Shown here piece by piece: positions 54,101 through 59,939 of a stretch of DNA of 64,000 nucleotides. Made by a program: the position numbers and the translations under genes. The stretch covers positions 40,394,593 through 40,458,592 of the forward strand of contig NC_065882.2 in NCBI RefSeq assembly GCF_932274485.2, written 5' to 3'. Every line of letters begins with the position of its first letter. Position 1 is the first letter of the stretch. The notes beneath the pieces were generated by a model. The model saw nothing but the letters and a program-made list of their open reading frames with translations, had not been told where the DNA came from and ran no database searches. The stretch comes from Patella vulgata. Its lineage: Eukaryota > Mollusca > Gastropoda > Patellidae.

Positions 54101-54411
54101 GTGTATAGTTGATAATCAGTTTGATTGCTTGATACTTTTGAAAAAAATACATGTGCGATTAATTAATGTGTCTCTATTTATTTGAGGATTTCGGCGGGGG
54201 ACATCAGCCCTTACTGTTGGCTTGTTTATTACTACTTTAAGTTTAAGGTTTATATATACCCTGCCAAAAATCTGAGCTACTGTACTAATGTTTCTATTTA
54301 TTGAATGGTTTAGTCATTATCAGTTGGGCCTGGCATATGGTTTTAACCAACAGTATGATGAATCTATAGACCATTACAGAGCAGCTATTAAAGTTATAGA
54401 AAATAAGATAG
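18064..54411 (+). CDS. NASP: NASP-like histone chaperone (SHNi-TPR), partial, seven exons
   Basis: The exons join to a protein matching nuclear autoantigenic sperm protein. NASP binds H3-H4 (and linker histone) through TPR motifs, holds a soluble H3-H4 reserve in the nucleus and feeds chromatin assembly. Visible parts in order are: half of the interrupted TPR ([19 protein letters not shown], then GVLGNALQG), a long acidic/lysine-rich insert (exons 2-4, rich in E, D and K), then the SHNi-TPR region ([69 protein letters not shown]). Exon order and motif order match vertebrate NASP. All junctions have GT and AG borders and agree in phase, totalling 1190 coding bases with no stop. The first exon (initiator plus the first TPR helix) and the C-terminal exons (coiled coil and nuclear signal) were not found in the window. 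Confidence 0.93.
18470..18550 (+). CDS. NASP: NASP exon: start of acidic insert
   Basis: The acceptor is TATTACTAG and the donor GTAAAA. It encodes [20 protein letters not shown] and then ENANKLPG. Both ends split a glycine- or valine-type codon after its first base, consistent with its neighbours. Confidence 0.85.
18964..19473 (+). CDS. NASP: NASP exon: long acidic/lysine-rich region
   Basis: The acceptor is GTATGTAG and the donor GTTAAT. It gives 170 codons starting [18 protein letters not shown], then low-complexity K/E/D sequence such as [12 protein letters not shown]-like stretches, ending KENIEDKG. In NASP this segment is the variable acidic domain, and its length varies between species and isoforms. 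No hydrophobic core is visible, so it is probably disordered. Confidence 0.88.
19474..19989. other. NASP intron 3, first part: nothing recognised
   Basis: No gene, tandem repeat or terminal repeat was seen between the exon donor and the R2 relic. Confidence 0.5.
19990..20208 (-). mobile_element. R2 MITE copy (TTAA type), one end preserved
   Basis: The right end reads AGCTCTTGTATAATGTATGT followed by TTAA. It corresponds to the R2 end AGATGCATTATG in reverse. The body matches 150-400 and 31285-31683. Confidence 0.5.
20291..21947 (+). mobile_element. HINE-B element, complete ends
   Basis: The 5' end is TTTTTATACGCCCACATTG with the hairpin CCACATT-GA-AATGTGG. About nine core units of 150 bp follow, each with 'CTTGTGGACGCTCTAGAGG' and 'GATTGACTTTAAATTTATAC'. 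The 3' end is TGTGGGCGTATG followed by the perfect hairpin GTTGCC-T-GGCAAC and CTATCTTT. Confidence 0.8.
21960..22688 (+). repeat. Degenerate tandem repeat, about 310 bp period
   Basis: Two to three diverged units share 'TTGATATCTATATGA', 'GAAATCAAATATC' or 'GGAATCAAATATC', and 'GTGAAAATGTTAAATTGG' or 'ATGAAAATGTTAAATTAG'. No HINE ends are visible. It may be the core of another tandem-core family. Confidence 0.45.
22690..23640 (+). mobile_element. HINE-A element, 3' truncated
   Basis: It starts TTTTTATAAGCCCACATTTT and CATGTGGAGG, continues through A-type core units, and ends without the 3' hairpin near 23640. Confidence 0.6.
23723..24785 (+). mobile_element. HINE-A element, complete ends, inside HINE-C
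   Basis: It has a 5' TTTTTATACGCCCACATTTT, A-type core, and 3' AAAATGTGGGCATATCCTGC with CTGGCAGCCGCTGGT. It lies between 'GAAGCC' and 'TAATTTCAATAAT' of the C element. Confidence 0.7.
25225..25335 (-). mobile_element. SINE-1 3' tail relic
   Basis: GAAATGAAAATGAAATGGGG, CTGGGCTAATGAAGAC and GGGAAATTTTGCCC are the reversed tail of SINE-1 (compare 27000-27100). Confidence 0.5.
25560..25821 (+). mobile_element. HINE-B 3' end
   Basis: The B-type 3' region ('TACTAAACGTTAGTA', 'TTAATGAGTTGTTAC') ends CTGTGGGTGTATGTTTAGCC and TGGCAACCTATCTTT. Confidence 0.55.
25822..26030 (-). pseudogene. Transposase-like fragment (GGDGRAD ... DIQLVQ)
   Basis: A minus-strand frame reads [16 protein letters not shown], then [22 protein letters not shown]-like (GGDGRAD and FDIQLVQ are the key parts). 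From memory, cnidarian and molluscan DNA-transposon proteins carry 'GGDGRADSPGHSAK' then 'LDIQLVQ', with the first D in a DDE-type core. The short spacing here suggests an internal loss. A GTAAGT follows FDIQLVQ directly, so a splice site there is also possible. The frame is open for about 70 codons. The superfamily (Kolobok-like or other) is not assigned. Confidence 0.4.
26031..26740. other. No gene recognised
   Basis: About 700 bp of single-copy-looking AT-rich intron sequence. No repeat end was recognised. The last 13 bases, CATTTGTCTATAA, are the left target duplication of the next SINE. Confidence 0.5.
26741..27100 (+). mobile_element. SINE-1, full length with 13 bp target duplication
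   Basis: It starts GGGGGATCACGTGGGTAAG. Box B GTTCGATCCC is at about 26790. The body contains ACGAAAAACCGAAGTCCCG and GTGCACGTAAAATATCCC. The tail is GGACGTTAAACCCCATTTC. CATTTGTCTATAA occurs at 26728-26740 and again at 27101-27113. The head is tRNA-like, and the body resembles conserved SINE central domains (domain type not assigned). Confidence 0.9.
27136..27411 (+). mobile_element. SINE-2, full length with GATAAAAAAAA duplication
   Basis: The tRNA-like head contains GGATGGCCGAATGGTTAGC (box A) and GGTTTTGATTCCCCGG (box B-like). The core is GTGGGTTTTCTGCCGG and TCCTCCGATTTCCTCCCAC, similar to the widespread 'CTCCGGTTTCCTCCCAC' SINE core. The tail ends CTCTCTCTC. It is flanked by GATAAAAAAAA at 27125-27135 and 27412-27422. 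Confidence 0.85.
27715..27990 (+). mobile_element. SINE-2, second copy made by the 580 bp duplication
   Basis: It is nearly identical to 27136-27411. It arose by segment duplication, not by a new insertion, because its flanks are duplicated too. Confidence 0.85.
28195..28440 (+). mobile_element. HINE-A fragment
   Basis: Core words 'GTTGTGGACCCTCTAG', 'CCCAAAGATCTCA' and 'GTTCTCTATCCATCTC' place it near the 3' part of HINE-A. The terminal hairpin is absent. Confidence 0.45.
28540..28720 (+). mobile_element. Old tRNA-derived SINE relic
   Basis: It has a tRNA-like head (AAGATGGCTCTGTAAGGCGC) and a box-B-like CCCAGGTTTTTCTCC. The tail shares 'CATATGCCCGTCTTCATTA' with SINE-1, with clear divergence. 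Confidence 0.4.
28740..29568. other. No gene recognised
   Basis: AT-rich sequence with no open frame of note and no repeat ends that I recognise. The part just before 29569 is a decayed tRNA-like stretch (GCCGAGATGGTCAAGTTGG). Confidence 0.4.
29580..29777 (+). mobile_element. SINE-2, 5' truncated, with 11 bp duplication
   Basis: The core is CTCCGGGTCCTCCGG and TTTCCTCCCACTG, with a CTCTCTCTCT tail. It is flanked by GGTGCAGTAAA at 29569-29579 and 29778-29788. Confidence 0.8.
29870..29985 (+). mobile_element. HINE-A 5' fragment
   Basis: TTTTTATACGCTCATGTGGA and GTCCGGACGTC, then 'GACCCTCTAGAGGTCACAC'. It stops after about 115 bp. Confidence 0.5.
29990..30960. other. No gene recognised
   Basis: Single-copy-looking sequence. 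The open frames at 30246-30449 and 30547-30732 have no motif that I can identify. Confidence 0.45.
31285..31683 (+). mobile_element. R2 MITE, 399 bp, TTAA duplication
   Basis: The ends ACATGCATTATG and CATAATGTATCT are imperfect inverted repeats, flanked by TTAA at 31281-31284 and 31684-31687. The opposite palindrome arm (32390-32400) reads GAACATTT/CCTATTATTAATTCG with a single TTAA, giving the empty site. TTAA targets are typical of piggyBac and Kolobok elements. Confidence 0.85.
32423..33812 (+). mobile_element. HINE-B element, complete ends
   Basis: The 5' end is TTTTTATACGCCCACATTG, followed by about six 150 bp core units. The 3' end is TGTGGGTGTATG, GTTGCCTGGCAGCC and TATCTT. A 51 bp tandem duplication lies at 33524-33625. 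Compared with the other arm (CTTTAGTTTTTATATTTTAC, reversed at 31235-31265) it sits at a T-run with no target duplication. Confidence 0.85.
33897..34752. mobile_element. Non-autonomous hAT, 856 bp
   Basis: The ends are CAGGGCTGTCGG and, reversed, CAGGGCTGCCGAC. The 8 bp flanks are GTCACAAA (33889-33896) and TTCACAAA (34753-34760). Near the left end is the hairpin GATTAGCAG-CA-CTGCTAATC. Also inside is a roughly 41 bp tandem repeat near 34370-34440. Confidence 0.85.
34789..37055 (+). mobile_element. HINE-A element, complete ends, about six core units
   Basis: The 5' end is TTTTTATATGCCCACTTTT and CATGTGGACG. The core unit period is about 332 bp ('AAGGTTGTGGACCC' near 35349, 35681, 36014, 36349 and 36681). 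The 3' end is AAAATGTGGGCGTATCCTGC, CTGGCAGCCGCTGGT. The other arm keeps the empty site ACATTTTTATTG (reversed at 31196-31207). Confidence 0.85.
37303..38335. other. No gene recognised; SINE-2 scrap
   Basis: Mostly unassigned. A 36 bp tandem repeat lies at about 37913-37984 (AATCAGTATTGATGCTTTAT). Bases 38175-38300 look like a reversed, worn SINE-2 (GGTTATTTCAATAATTGGC, CCCACAAGGTTAGACAGG). Confidence 0.4.
38340..39056 (+). mobile_element. HINE-A element, 5' truncated
   Basis: It starts within the 5' region (GCCGTCGCCCCTGTCCG) and ends GTGGGCGTATCCTGCC, TGGCAGCCGCTGGT. Confidence 0.65.
39759..40250 (+). mobile_element. HINE-B 5' portion
   Basis: It starts TTTTTAAACGCCCACATTG and AAATGTGGTCG, with B core units. 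It is cut at 40250 by the HINE-C start. The 3' end is not visible. Confidence 0.6.
40251..41050 (+). mobile_element. HINE-C element, complete ends
   Basis: The 5' end is TTTTTATACACCCACATGG with the hairpin CCACAT-GGAA-ATGTGG. The core units are C-type. The 3' end is TTGTGGGCGTATG, GTTGCC-T-GGCAAC and CTATCTT. Confidence 0.75.
41090..41225 (+). mobile_element. HINE-A core scrap before a NASP exon
   Basis: 'GTACGAAAAATCAAGTTTTT' and 'CACCTTTACACCATAATGAC'. It lies about 80 bp upstream of the acceptor at 41306. Confidence 0.45.
41307..41449 (+). CDS. NASP: NASP exon: second acidic tract
   Basis: The acceptor is TTGTTTTTCAG and the donor GTAGTA. It encodes [20 protein letters not shown] and a further E/D-rich run ending GEGKTDE. 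It follows a 21.8 kb intron filled with repeats and leaves in phase 0. Confidence 0.9.
41699..42225 (+). mobile_element. HINE-A element with a doubled 5' end
   Basis: Two 5' ends lie in a row (41699 TTTTTATACACCCACATTT and about 41795 TTTTTACACGCCCACATTT), then a short core and a complete 3' end at 42225. The 3' half belongs to the 815 bp duplication. Confidence 0.6.
43310..44071 (+). mobile_element. HINE-A element, complete but with a worn 3' hairpin
   Basis: The 5' end is TTTTTATACGCCCACATAT and the 3' end GTGGGCGTATCCTGCCTGAC, AGATGTTGG. 43040-43309 just before it is unassigned. Confidence 0.65.
44165..44927 (+). mobile_element. HINE-A core fragment
   Basis: A-type units without 5' or 3' ends, cut by the HINE-B start at 44928. 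Confidence 0.55.
44928..45733 (+). mobile_element. HINE-B element, complete ends
   Basis: The 5' end is TTTTTATACGCCCACATTG. About three to four core units follow. The 3' end is TGTGGGCGTATG, GTTGCC-T-GGCAAC and CTATCTTT. Confidence 0.75.
45734..46700. other. No gene recognised (NASP intron 4)
   Basis: It contains two G-runs (about 46014-46034 and 46229-46238) and a stretch of 'GTAACC'-containing words at 46420-46640. Open frames are short and motif-free. Confidence 0.45.
46708..46781 (+). CDS. NASP: NASP exon: SHNi-TPR helix
   Basis: The acceptor is ATGTTTTAG and the donor GTAAGT. It encodes [20 protein letters not shown] and MIYLK, matching human 'LELAWDMLDLAKIIF'. Confidence 0.95.
47160..47324 (+). 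CDS. NASP: NASP exon: TPR motifs
   Basis: The acceptor is AATTTATAG and the donor is GTTTGA. It encodes [20 protein letters not shown], then [20 protein letters not shown], then [14 protein letters not shown]. This corresponds to human 'AAQAHLKLGEVSVES..YVQAVEEF'. The frame leaves with two bases that complete serine in the next exon. Confidence 0.95.
47356..47405 (+). repeat. SINE-1-like central scrap next to a NASP exon
   Basis: GTGCATGTAAAAGAACCCTT and GACAGTTGGAATTTG match the SINE-1 body 'CACGTAAAAGATCCCTTGGCAGTTGG' in short blocks. It begins about 30 bp after the exon donor. Confidence 0.45.
47400..47660 (-). other. Unrecognised coding-like frame
   Basis: A minus-strand frame is open for about 100 codons. 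It reads [20 protein letters not shown], then [20 protein letters not shown], then [20 protein letters not shown]. The composition is balanced and looks unlike the repeats around it, so it may be a gene or transposon fragment. I do not recognise the family. A start codon lies inside at 47576. Confidence 0.35.
47752..47905 (+). mobile_element. HINE-B 5' fragment
   Basis: TTTTTATTATACGCTCATATTG, AAATGTGGTCG and about 80 bp of B core. It then runs into R1-type sequence (GTTGCCGTGGCAACC at about 47918). Confidence 0.5.
48024..48665 (+). mobile_element. SINE-1 copy split by a Harbinger-like MITE
   Basis: The head GGGGGATCACGTGGCTAA is at 48024-48041. The body resumes at 48361 (TAAGACGCTGGCTCGCTAGC) with box B GTTCGATCCC. 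It ends at CATTAGCCCAG, lacking the last part of the SINE-1 tail. Confidence 0.8.
48042..48360. mobile_element. PIF/Harbinger-like MITE, 319 bp
   Basis: The ends GTCAGTGGACACATTAGCC and, reversed, AGCGGTGGACACACTAGCC form inverted repeats. They are flanked by TAA at 48039-48041 and 48361-48363, a typical 3 bp Harbinger target. The intact SINE-1 copies show the unoccupied 'CTAAGTGGGTAAGACGC' region. CGAATCATTCGGC-type words recur internally. Confidence 0.8.
48666..50440 (+). repeat. R1 repeat (about 0.5 kb units) with a HINE-A insertion
   Basis: Units share 'CACAAACTTTTTGAC', 'CCAATTCCATC' or 'CTCCATTCCTTC', 'AATGAACATATATCCAGC', and GGTTGCTATGGTAACC or GGTTGCTATGACAACC. The two units in 48666-49412 start about 500 bp apart. 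The family recurs at 57130-57179, 61221-62632 and in part at 47905-48020. Confidence 0.65.
49413..50038 (+). mobile_element. HINE-A element, 5' truncated, inside R1
   Basis: It runs from TTTCGATATTGGCATG to GTGGGCGTATTCTGCC, TGGCAGCCGCTGGT. The other R1 copy (62205-62245) reads straight through this position. Confidence 0.7.
50441..51140. other. No gene recognised
   Basis: AT-rich sequence without an open frame or repeat end that I recognise. Confidence 0.45.
51145..51298 (+). mobile_element. HINE-B/C 3' end
   Basis: 'GCGACAACCCTTGTTGACTT', 'GCTGCTGTGGGCGTATG' and ATTGCCTGGCAACCTATCTT. Only the last 150 bp remain. Confidence 0.55.
51374..52738. other. Region bounded by 16 bp perfect inverted repeats
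   Basis: CAGTACCGTATTTTTC near 51374 is matched by GAAAAATACGGTACTG near 52723. The interior shows no clear gene; open frames at 51326-51577 and 51688-51984 have no motifs I know. It could be a decayed DNA transposon or a chance pair. Confidence 0.3.
52962..54210 (+). mobile_element. Family D tandem-core repeat
   Basis: The 5' part CCCCCGCCTTTCGAAG and AAAGCAGGGGAC forms a hairpin. It is followed by a TCTG/TCCG microsatellite and by tandem units of several hundred bp ('GATAAGCAATTTGATTGG', 'GAAACTTGGTGTATAGTT', 'CTTCTTCTAATTGA'). The 3' end is TTTCGGCGGGGGACATCAG. The subterminal CCCCCGCC/GGCGGGGG pair and tandem core give it the same layout as the HINE-like families. Related ends occur at 12820-12866 and 13340-13375. 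Confidence 0.55.
54314..54411 (+). CDS. NASP: NASP exon (last visible): TPR motif
   Basis: The acceptor is GGTTTAG and the donor is GTAAGT at 54412. It encodes [20 protein letters not shown] and then [14 protein letters not shown], matching human '[18 protein letters not shown]'. A TTAA-flanked MITE starts nine bases after the exon end. Confidence 0.95.
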
Positions 54412-54420
54412 GTAAGTTAA

Positions 54421-54610
54421 AGATGCATTATGTAAGAGCTAAATCTGCCTATTACTACAGGTTAAATTATTTTGGCTTAAAATGTTATATAAATTATTAT
54501 TTAGACATTTATTCATGTTGACAAGCCTATAATCAACTCTCTAAACTATTGGATGGCACAGATAGATTGAAATATGATTGCCATTTAATTATATTTGAGA
54601 TATATTTCAA
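54421..54610 (+). mobile_element. R2 MITE beginning next to a NASP splice donor
   Basis: AGATGCATTATGTAAGAGC follows TTAA (54417-54420). It matches the R2 end and the AAATCTGCC body. The far end is not clear. Confidence 0.6.
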
Positions 54611-54899
54611 TGGATGCCCCAAGATGGCTAAAATAAAATTGGGCCAGACTGTTATTTGTAAGGAAGAATTTACCCAAATTAGTGAAAAATGCTAATTGAA
54701 TTTTCAGTTACAGATCAGGCCTTAAACTAGTTAAAGGACAATGTTGATGTTGGCCATATAGAACTGGTTAAATATAATTTTAACGCAGAGATCAATGCTA
54801 TGGTAAATCAGTAACGAAGATTTGAAGAAACAGGAAGTGACGAAAAAAAATAAAAAACATGAGTTACTCTTATAGTTATATATAACTGACTGAAGAAAT

Positions 54900-55612
54900 A
54901 TAGGTGACTTCCAAAGATCTCGGTTCCTTTTGATATTGGCATGTATCAGACCATAACTTAATTGGGTTTGACCCCTGATTGTACGGAAAATCTTGTGTTT
55001 AGTTTGTAGACACTCCAGAGGTCACAATTTTCTTCTGATTTTGATGAAACTTGAAATGTATGTTTATAACCCAAAGATCTTGGTTCCTTTCAATATCCGC
55101 GCATATCGGATTGTAACTTACTGAATTATGACCCTTGATTTTAGCTTGTGGTCCCTCTAGGGGTCACAATTTTTAACCGATTTAAAAAAACGTTTGAATA
55201 TATCATCGTTACATCCTGATGATGGTTGAATTCGTATTACGTGAAAATCGGACTAAAACTGTAGGACAAAAGATGGTATATCAAAGTTGTGGACCCAATA
55301 GAGGCCACAATTTTGATCTGATTTTGATGAAACTTGGAATGCATGTTTATATCGCAAAGATTTTGGTTCCTTTCGATAAACAAACATATCTGAATGTAAC
55401 TTCCTGGATTATATCCCCTGATTGTTCGAAAAATTGCATTTTTAGCTTGTGGACCAGCTAGAAGTCACAATTTGTATTCAATTTTAAAAAACGTTTAAAT
55501 ATATCACTGCTACACATCAATGAAGGTTGAGTTCAAATTTGGTAAAAATCTGACCGAAACTGCTGGGCAAAATGGCTGATCCTGGTACGCAAATAGTGTA
55601 AAAGTAGGTGTC
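54900..55612 (+). mobile_element. HINE-A core fragment
   Basis: A-type units from 'CCAAAGATCTCGGTTCC' to 'GTACGCAAATAGTGTAAAAG'. No ends are visible. The neighbouring 54611-54899 and 55613-55915 show nothing I recognise. Confidence 0.5.
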
Positions 55613-55915
55613 ACAGCTCCATTGCCCGCGTTGGAAGAAAGTCATTTTTTCCCGATTTGTAACCCTTTTTCAGCTTAACGTCATAAGGTGGCTATTTAAT
55701 ATTTTGTAATAATTTTAAAATATTTTGGAAGCCGATATCCTGTTCTTTTGCTTGGTATAGTTTTTATATATGTGTTCATTTTATTAATTTCATAAACGTA
55801 AGTTGAAAAACGTCAATTTCCCGTGTTTTGACGTTACGCTGAAAATTTTTGTCACGTTTTGAAATGAGGGTACCCCACTTCAAGTGCTCGGCTGCGGTTC
55901 CTATTTTTAATATTA

Positions 55916-56935
55916 TTTTTATACGCCCACATTTAAATGTGGTCGTATATTGTCGTCGCCCCCGTCTGGCGTCCACAATTGCTTGTGGACGCTCTAGAGG
56001 CTAAAGTTAATATCCGATTGACTTTAAATTTATACACAGTGTTTAAGATCATGAGACGAAGAACCCTATTGATTTTCAGAGATTTCCGATAATTACTGCC
56101 AGAGTTATGGCCCTTGATCACTTAAAAAAAAATCTTGTGGACACTCTAGAGGCCAAAGTTAATATCCGATTGACTTTAAATTTATACACAGTGTTTAAGG
56201 TTATGAGACGAAGAAGCCTATTGATTTTCAGCGATTTTATGATAATTAATGCCAGAGTTATTGCCCTTGATCACTTTAAGGTCATGAGACGAAGAAGCCT
56301 ATTGATTTTCAACGATTTCCGATAATTACTGCCAGAGTTATGGCCCTTGATCACTTTGAAAAATCTTGCGGACACTATAGAGGCCAAAGTTAATATCCGA
56401 TTGATCTTAAATTTATACACAGTGTTTAAGGTCATGAGACGAAAAAGCCTATTGATTTTCAGCGATTTCCGATAATTACTACCAGAGTTATGGCCCTTGA
56501 TCACTTTTAAAAATCTTGTGGACGCTCTAGAGGCCAAAGTTAATATCCGATTGACTTTAAATTCATACACAGTGTTTAAGGTCATGAGACAAAGAATCCT
56601 ATTGACTTTTAGCAATTTCCGATAATTACTGCCAGATTTATGGCCCTTGCTCACTTTGAAAAATCTTGTGGATACTCTAGAGGCCAAAGTTAATACCTGA
56701 TTGACTTTAAATTTATACACAGTGTTTAAGGTTATGAGACGAAGAAGCCTATTGATTATCAGCGATTTACGATAATTAATGCCAGAGTTATGGCCCTTGA
56801 TCACTTTGAAAAATCTTGTGGACGCTCTAAAGGCCAAAGTTAATATCTGATTGACTTTAAATTTATACACAGTGTTTAATGTCATGAGACAAAGAATCCT
56901 ATTGATTTTCACCGATTTTCGATAATTACTGCCAG
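55916..56935 (+). mobile_element. HINE-B element, 3' end missing
   Basis: The 5' end is TTTTTATACGCCCACATTT and AAATGTGGTCG. About six B core units follow, stopping at GCCAGACTAGGCC without the terminal hairpin. Confidence 0.7.
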
Positions 56936-58140
56936 ACTAGGCCTACCATAGCCTATAAGTAAATGAGTAACCTTCTTTTACTCTTTAGTCTTTAGAGAAT
57001 AATTTTTTATTGGTCAATGTTATCTTCTGAGTAGAAAATAATATGTAAAAGCAGAATTCTAACAATAATGTAAGAAACGAATGCTGAGAACAATGATAAT
57101 GAAACAACAGTTGTCCGTTTTTTAAAATTATGTGGTTGCTATGACAACCATCCAAAATCCTTAATAATTCACTAAAATTCGTCGCTGTTCCGGCGAATAA
57201 GAGTATATTGTTGAAATATACTTTTTTATATCAAATGGAAGCTCTTTCAATGCCATTTAAGACAATGCCAAGATAATTATTACAAACCAATAAATATAAA
57301 ACATAATTGGAAAACAAAATTTGACGAATATGTAAAAGTTAAGTTTATACTTTGGCAAAGTGACGAATAATGTTATTCGTGAGTTCGCGGAAAGAAATTT
57401 CTCGCCTTACTTTATGAGAACTTTTCTGCTAACTGCCGAATAACCAACTTTGTTTAATCTGGCGTCTTCCAGACCAATCAAATATCCCGTTATATTACTT
57501 ATAATCTCCTGATTTGGCCTAATCGCCATTTAGATACATTGAAGCCTAGAGTCACGTTTGTTTTCGCCGTAGAGCCTTATTCGACCAGCAAGGTAAGAAT
57601 CAGTAAGAATACCTTTTCATTTTAAACCCCCACATTTATAGCCATATTATATTAGGCCTACCTGTTTTCTAATAATTTTATTAGGCCTGAATGCCTTAAC
57701 GTAGCAAAAGAAATAATCACTCAAGCACTATTTGATTTCCCTCGCAGATTATTCCTGTTCCATGTCTTGACGAAGGTCCACTTTTACCATTAGTAGTAGA
57801 TCTAAGTTTATCATAGCATATTATGATCATGTTTGTTGTATTATATTCCCACAGGCATAGACAGCAACCTACGTTAGAGCAGAGTTAAGCCCCTTGGTCA
57901 CTAGGTCACGTGAGGCCTATATTTAGAGGCTGTTACCCTATCGTCACGCTTTACAATTTCGTCCAAAAACTGAGTAATTTCGTCCAAAAACTGAGTAAAT
58001 TCGTACAAATTCACACAAAGAAGTATTTGTAATAGCCTAATGTTCCTAAGTAGAATTGGCCAGATTTATTGCATATATTGCATTCATGTTTAAAGCAGCA
58101 TACTTTAAGGTCATTTACAAGAACCTCCCGCAAACAGCAG

Positions 58141-59805
58141 GAAGTTACAAGTAAAATTAACAGGATCTGAATATACAACAGTGTCTGGTGTAGAAAAACC
58201 AGCCAAAAAGATTTTAAAACAGGGATGCAACAGTAATAAATGCTCTAAAAAGGGTCTTGGGTGCGAACTAATTACTGAAGACAGAAGAAACGTTATTTTG
58301 TCCAGCTTTTATGATCAGGTCTCTTTAACAGAACAACGAAACTAGTTGTCAAGACATATAAAGTCTTCCAAACCATCCACAGCCAAAGAAAACAGCAGAA
58401 AAACACGCACCTTGTCTTATTACCTACCAATTGATGAAAGTGGAGATACTGCACGTGTCTGTCATGTCATGTTTGTAAATACAGTTAATGTTTCTGATCG
58501 CATGTTCAATACCGTTATTAAGACGAACGCTGAGGGAACAGTTGAAGGAGAAAATAGAGGTGGTCGGTCAGCAAATCAATCAACAAGAGACACGCGAATT
58601 AGGAACCTTGTGAAAAACCATATCAATCGCTTTCCACGCATGGAGTCGCATTATGTCCGAGCCAATAGTTCATGTGAATATCTTTCGGACGAATTGACTG
58701 TCTCCAAAATGTTTGAAATGTACACGGCTGAACACACTACTGATGACAAAGTTAACCTTTCATTTTACTATAAGGTTTTCAAGAGTTTGAATTTGAAATT
58801 TACAAGACCAAAAAAAAGATCTGTGTGGTCTGTGTGAAATGTTTTATAAAGCATCGGAAGAAGAAAAAACGAGGCTTGTGGCTGAATTTAATCGTCGTAC
58901 ACGAGAGAAACAGAAGATCAGATCCATTAAACGTGATTTAAAGGAAGATACCGATGATGATGCTTTCGTTGGTTGTTTTGATTTACAACAAGTTATCTTT
59001 TTACCAAAGAGTGATCGAGGAGAGCTGTTTTACAAGAGACGCTTATCAAATTACAACTTTACAATATATGATGTTAAAACCAACCAAGGCTATTGTTATT
59101 GATGGCAAGAAGGCCTGGCCAAAAGAGGGGCCAACAAAATCAGTTCTAATTTGGCTCACTTTCTTCGAGAGTATAATGCTAAGAAATACAAACAAGTATT
59201 TTTATTTTGTGACGGCTGTGGGGCCCAAAATAAAAATTCGATTGTTTGTGCAATGCTAATGGATTGTATCAACAAAGCTAAATATATAGAAGAGGTTGTG
59301 ATATTTTATTTTGAAACAAATCATGGCCAGTCTGAGGGAGACTCAATACACAGTGTGGTAGAAAGAGCCCTGAAAAGAGTGAGAGAGATAGTTACTCCGT
59401 CACAACTATCTGGCGTGATAAGAATGGCATCAAAAAAGCCTTACCCTGTTGTAGATATTGATACCACTTCAATCCAAGACTTCAAGGAGTTGAGCCAAAC
59501 ATTAGCAATTTTGAGGGTACGTCTGACTGATGCTGGTGTCGAAATCCGTTGGCCGGATTTCAAACAATTGAAAATAAACAAAATACCAAAGTTATCTATT
59601 TTAAATATTCTCACACAGAAGAGGACTTTCATGTCATCAGTTTGCCATCTAGAAGAAACGTTTCTTTATCTGTCCATCAAGCCTATGCAAACCCTCCTTC
59701 AATAGCAGAAGCCAAATATACTGATCTCATGAGTTTATGCTCCGGAACGTATCCAGTAATCAAGTCTCAAGAGGATGTAAGATTTTATTCTTCCCTTCAT
59801 CACTG
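58141..59805 (+). pseudogene. DDE-like transposase (FDLQ / GCGAQNKN / EGDSIHS family), broken
   Basis: The frame opens after an acceptor-like CAAACAGCAG and has CNSNKCSKKGLGC near its start. It then reads ARVCHVMFVNTVNVSDRM, RIRNLVKNHINRFPRMESHY, and a CGLCE cysteine pair. The probable acidic triad region follows: GCFDLQQV, then LFCDGCGAQNKNS, then ETNHGQSEGDSIHSVVE. The end reads QAYANPPSIAEAKYTDLM to a stop at 59805. The same motif order occurs in a multicopy animal protein family that I remember from cnidarians, molluscs and insects (often labelled uncharacterized or DUF7869-like). Two in-frame stops (near 58344 and 59100) and two frameshifts (an A-run near 58812, and near 59575) break it. 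The frame extends over about 555 codons. A donor-like AGCAAG|GTAAGA at about 57590 may end a non-coding first exon. The D, D and E assignment is inference. Confidence 0.65.
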
Positions 59806-59939
59806 AATGAATAATAATTTGATGGTTGAAGATTAATAAATGTTTCCTTAAATTTTAAACTGTTGCTTTCTACGATACAGTGTTACACTCCTCTCTTTTA
59901 TTTGTCTATCTGGTTAGTGGACACACAATGATAGCGTTT

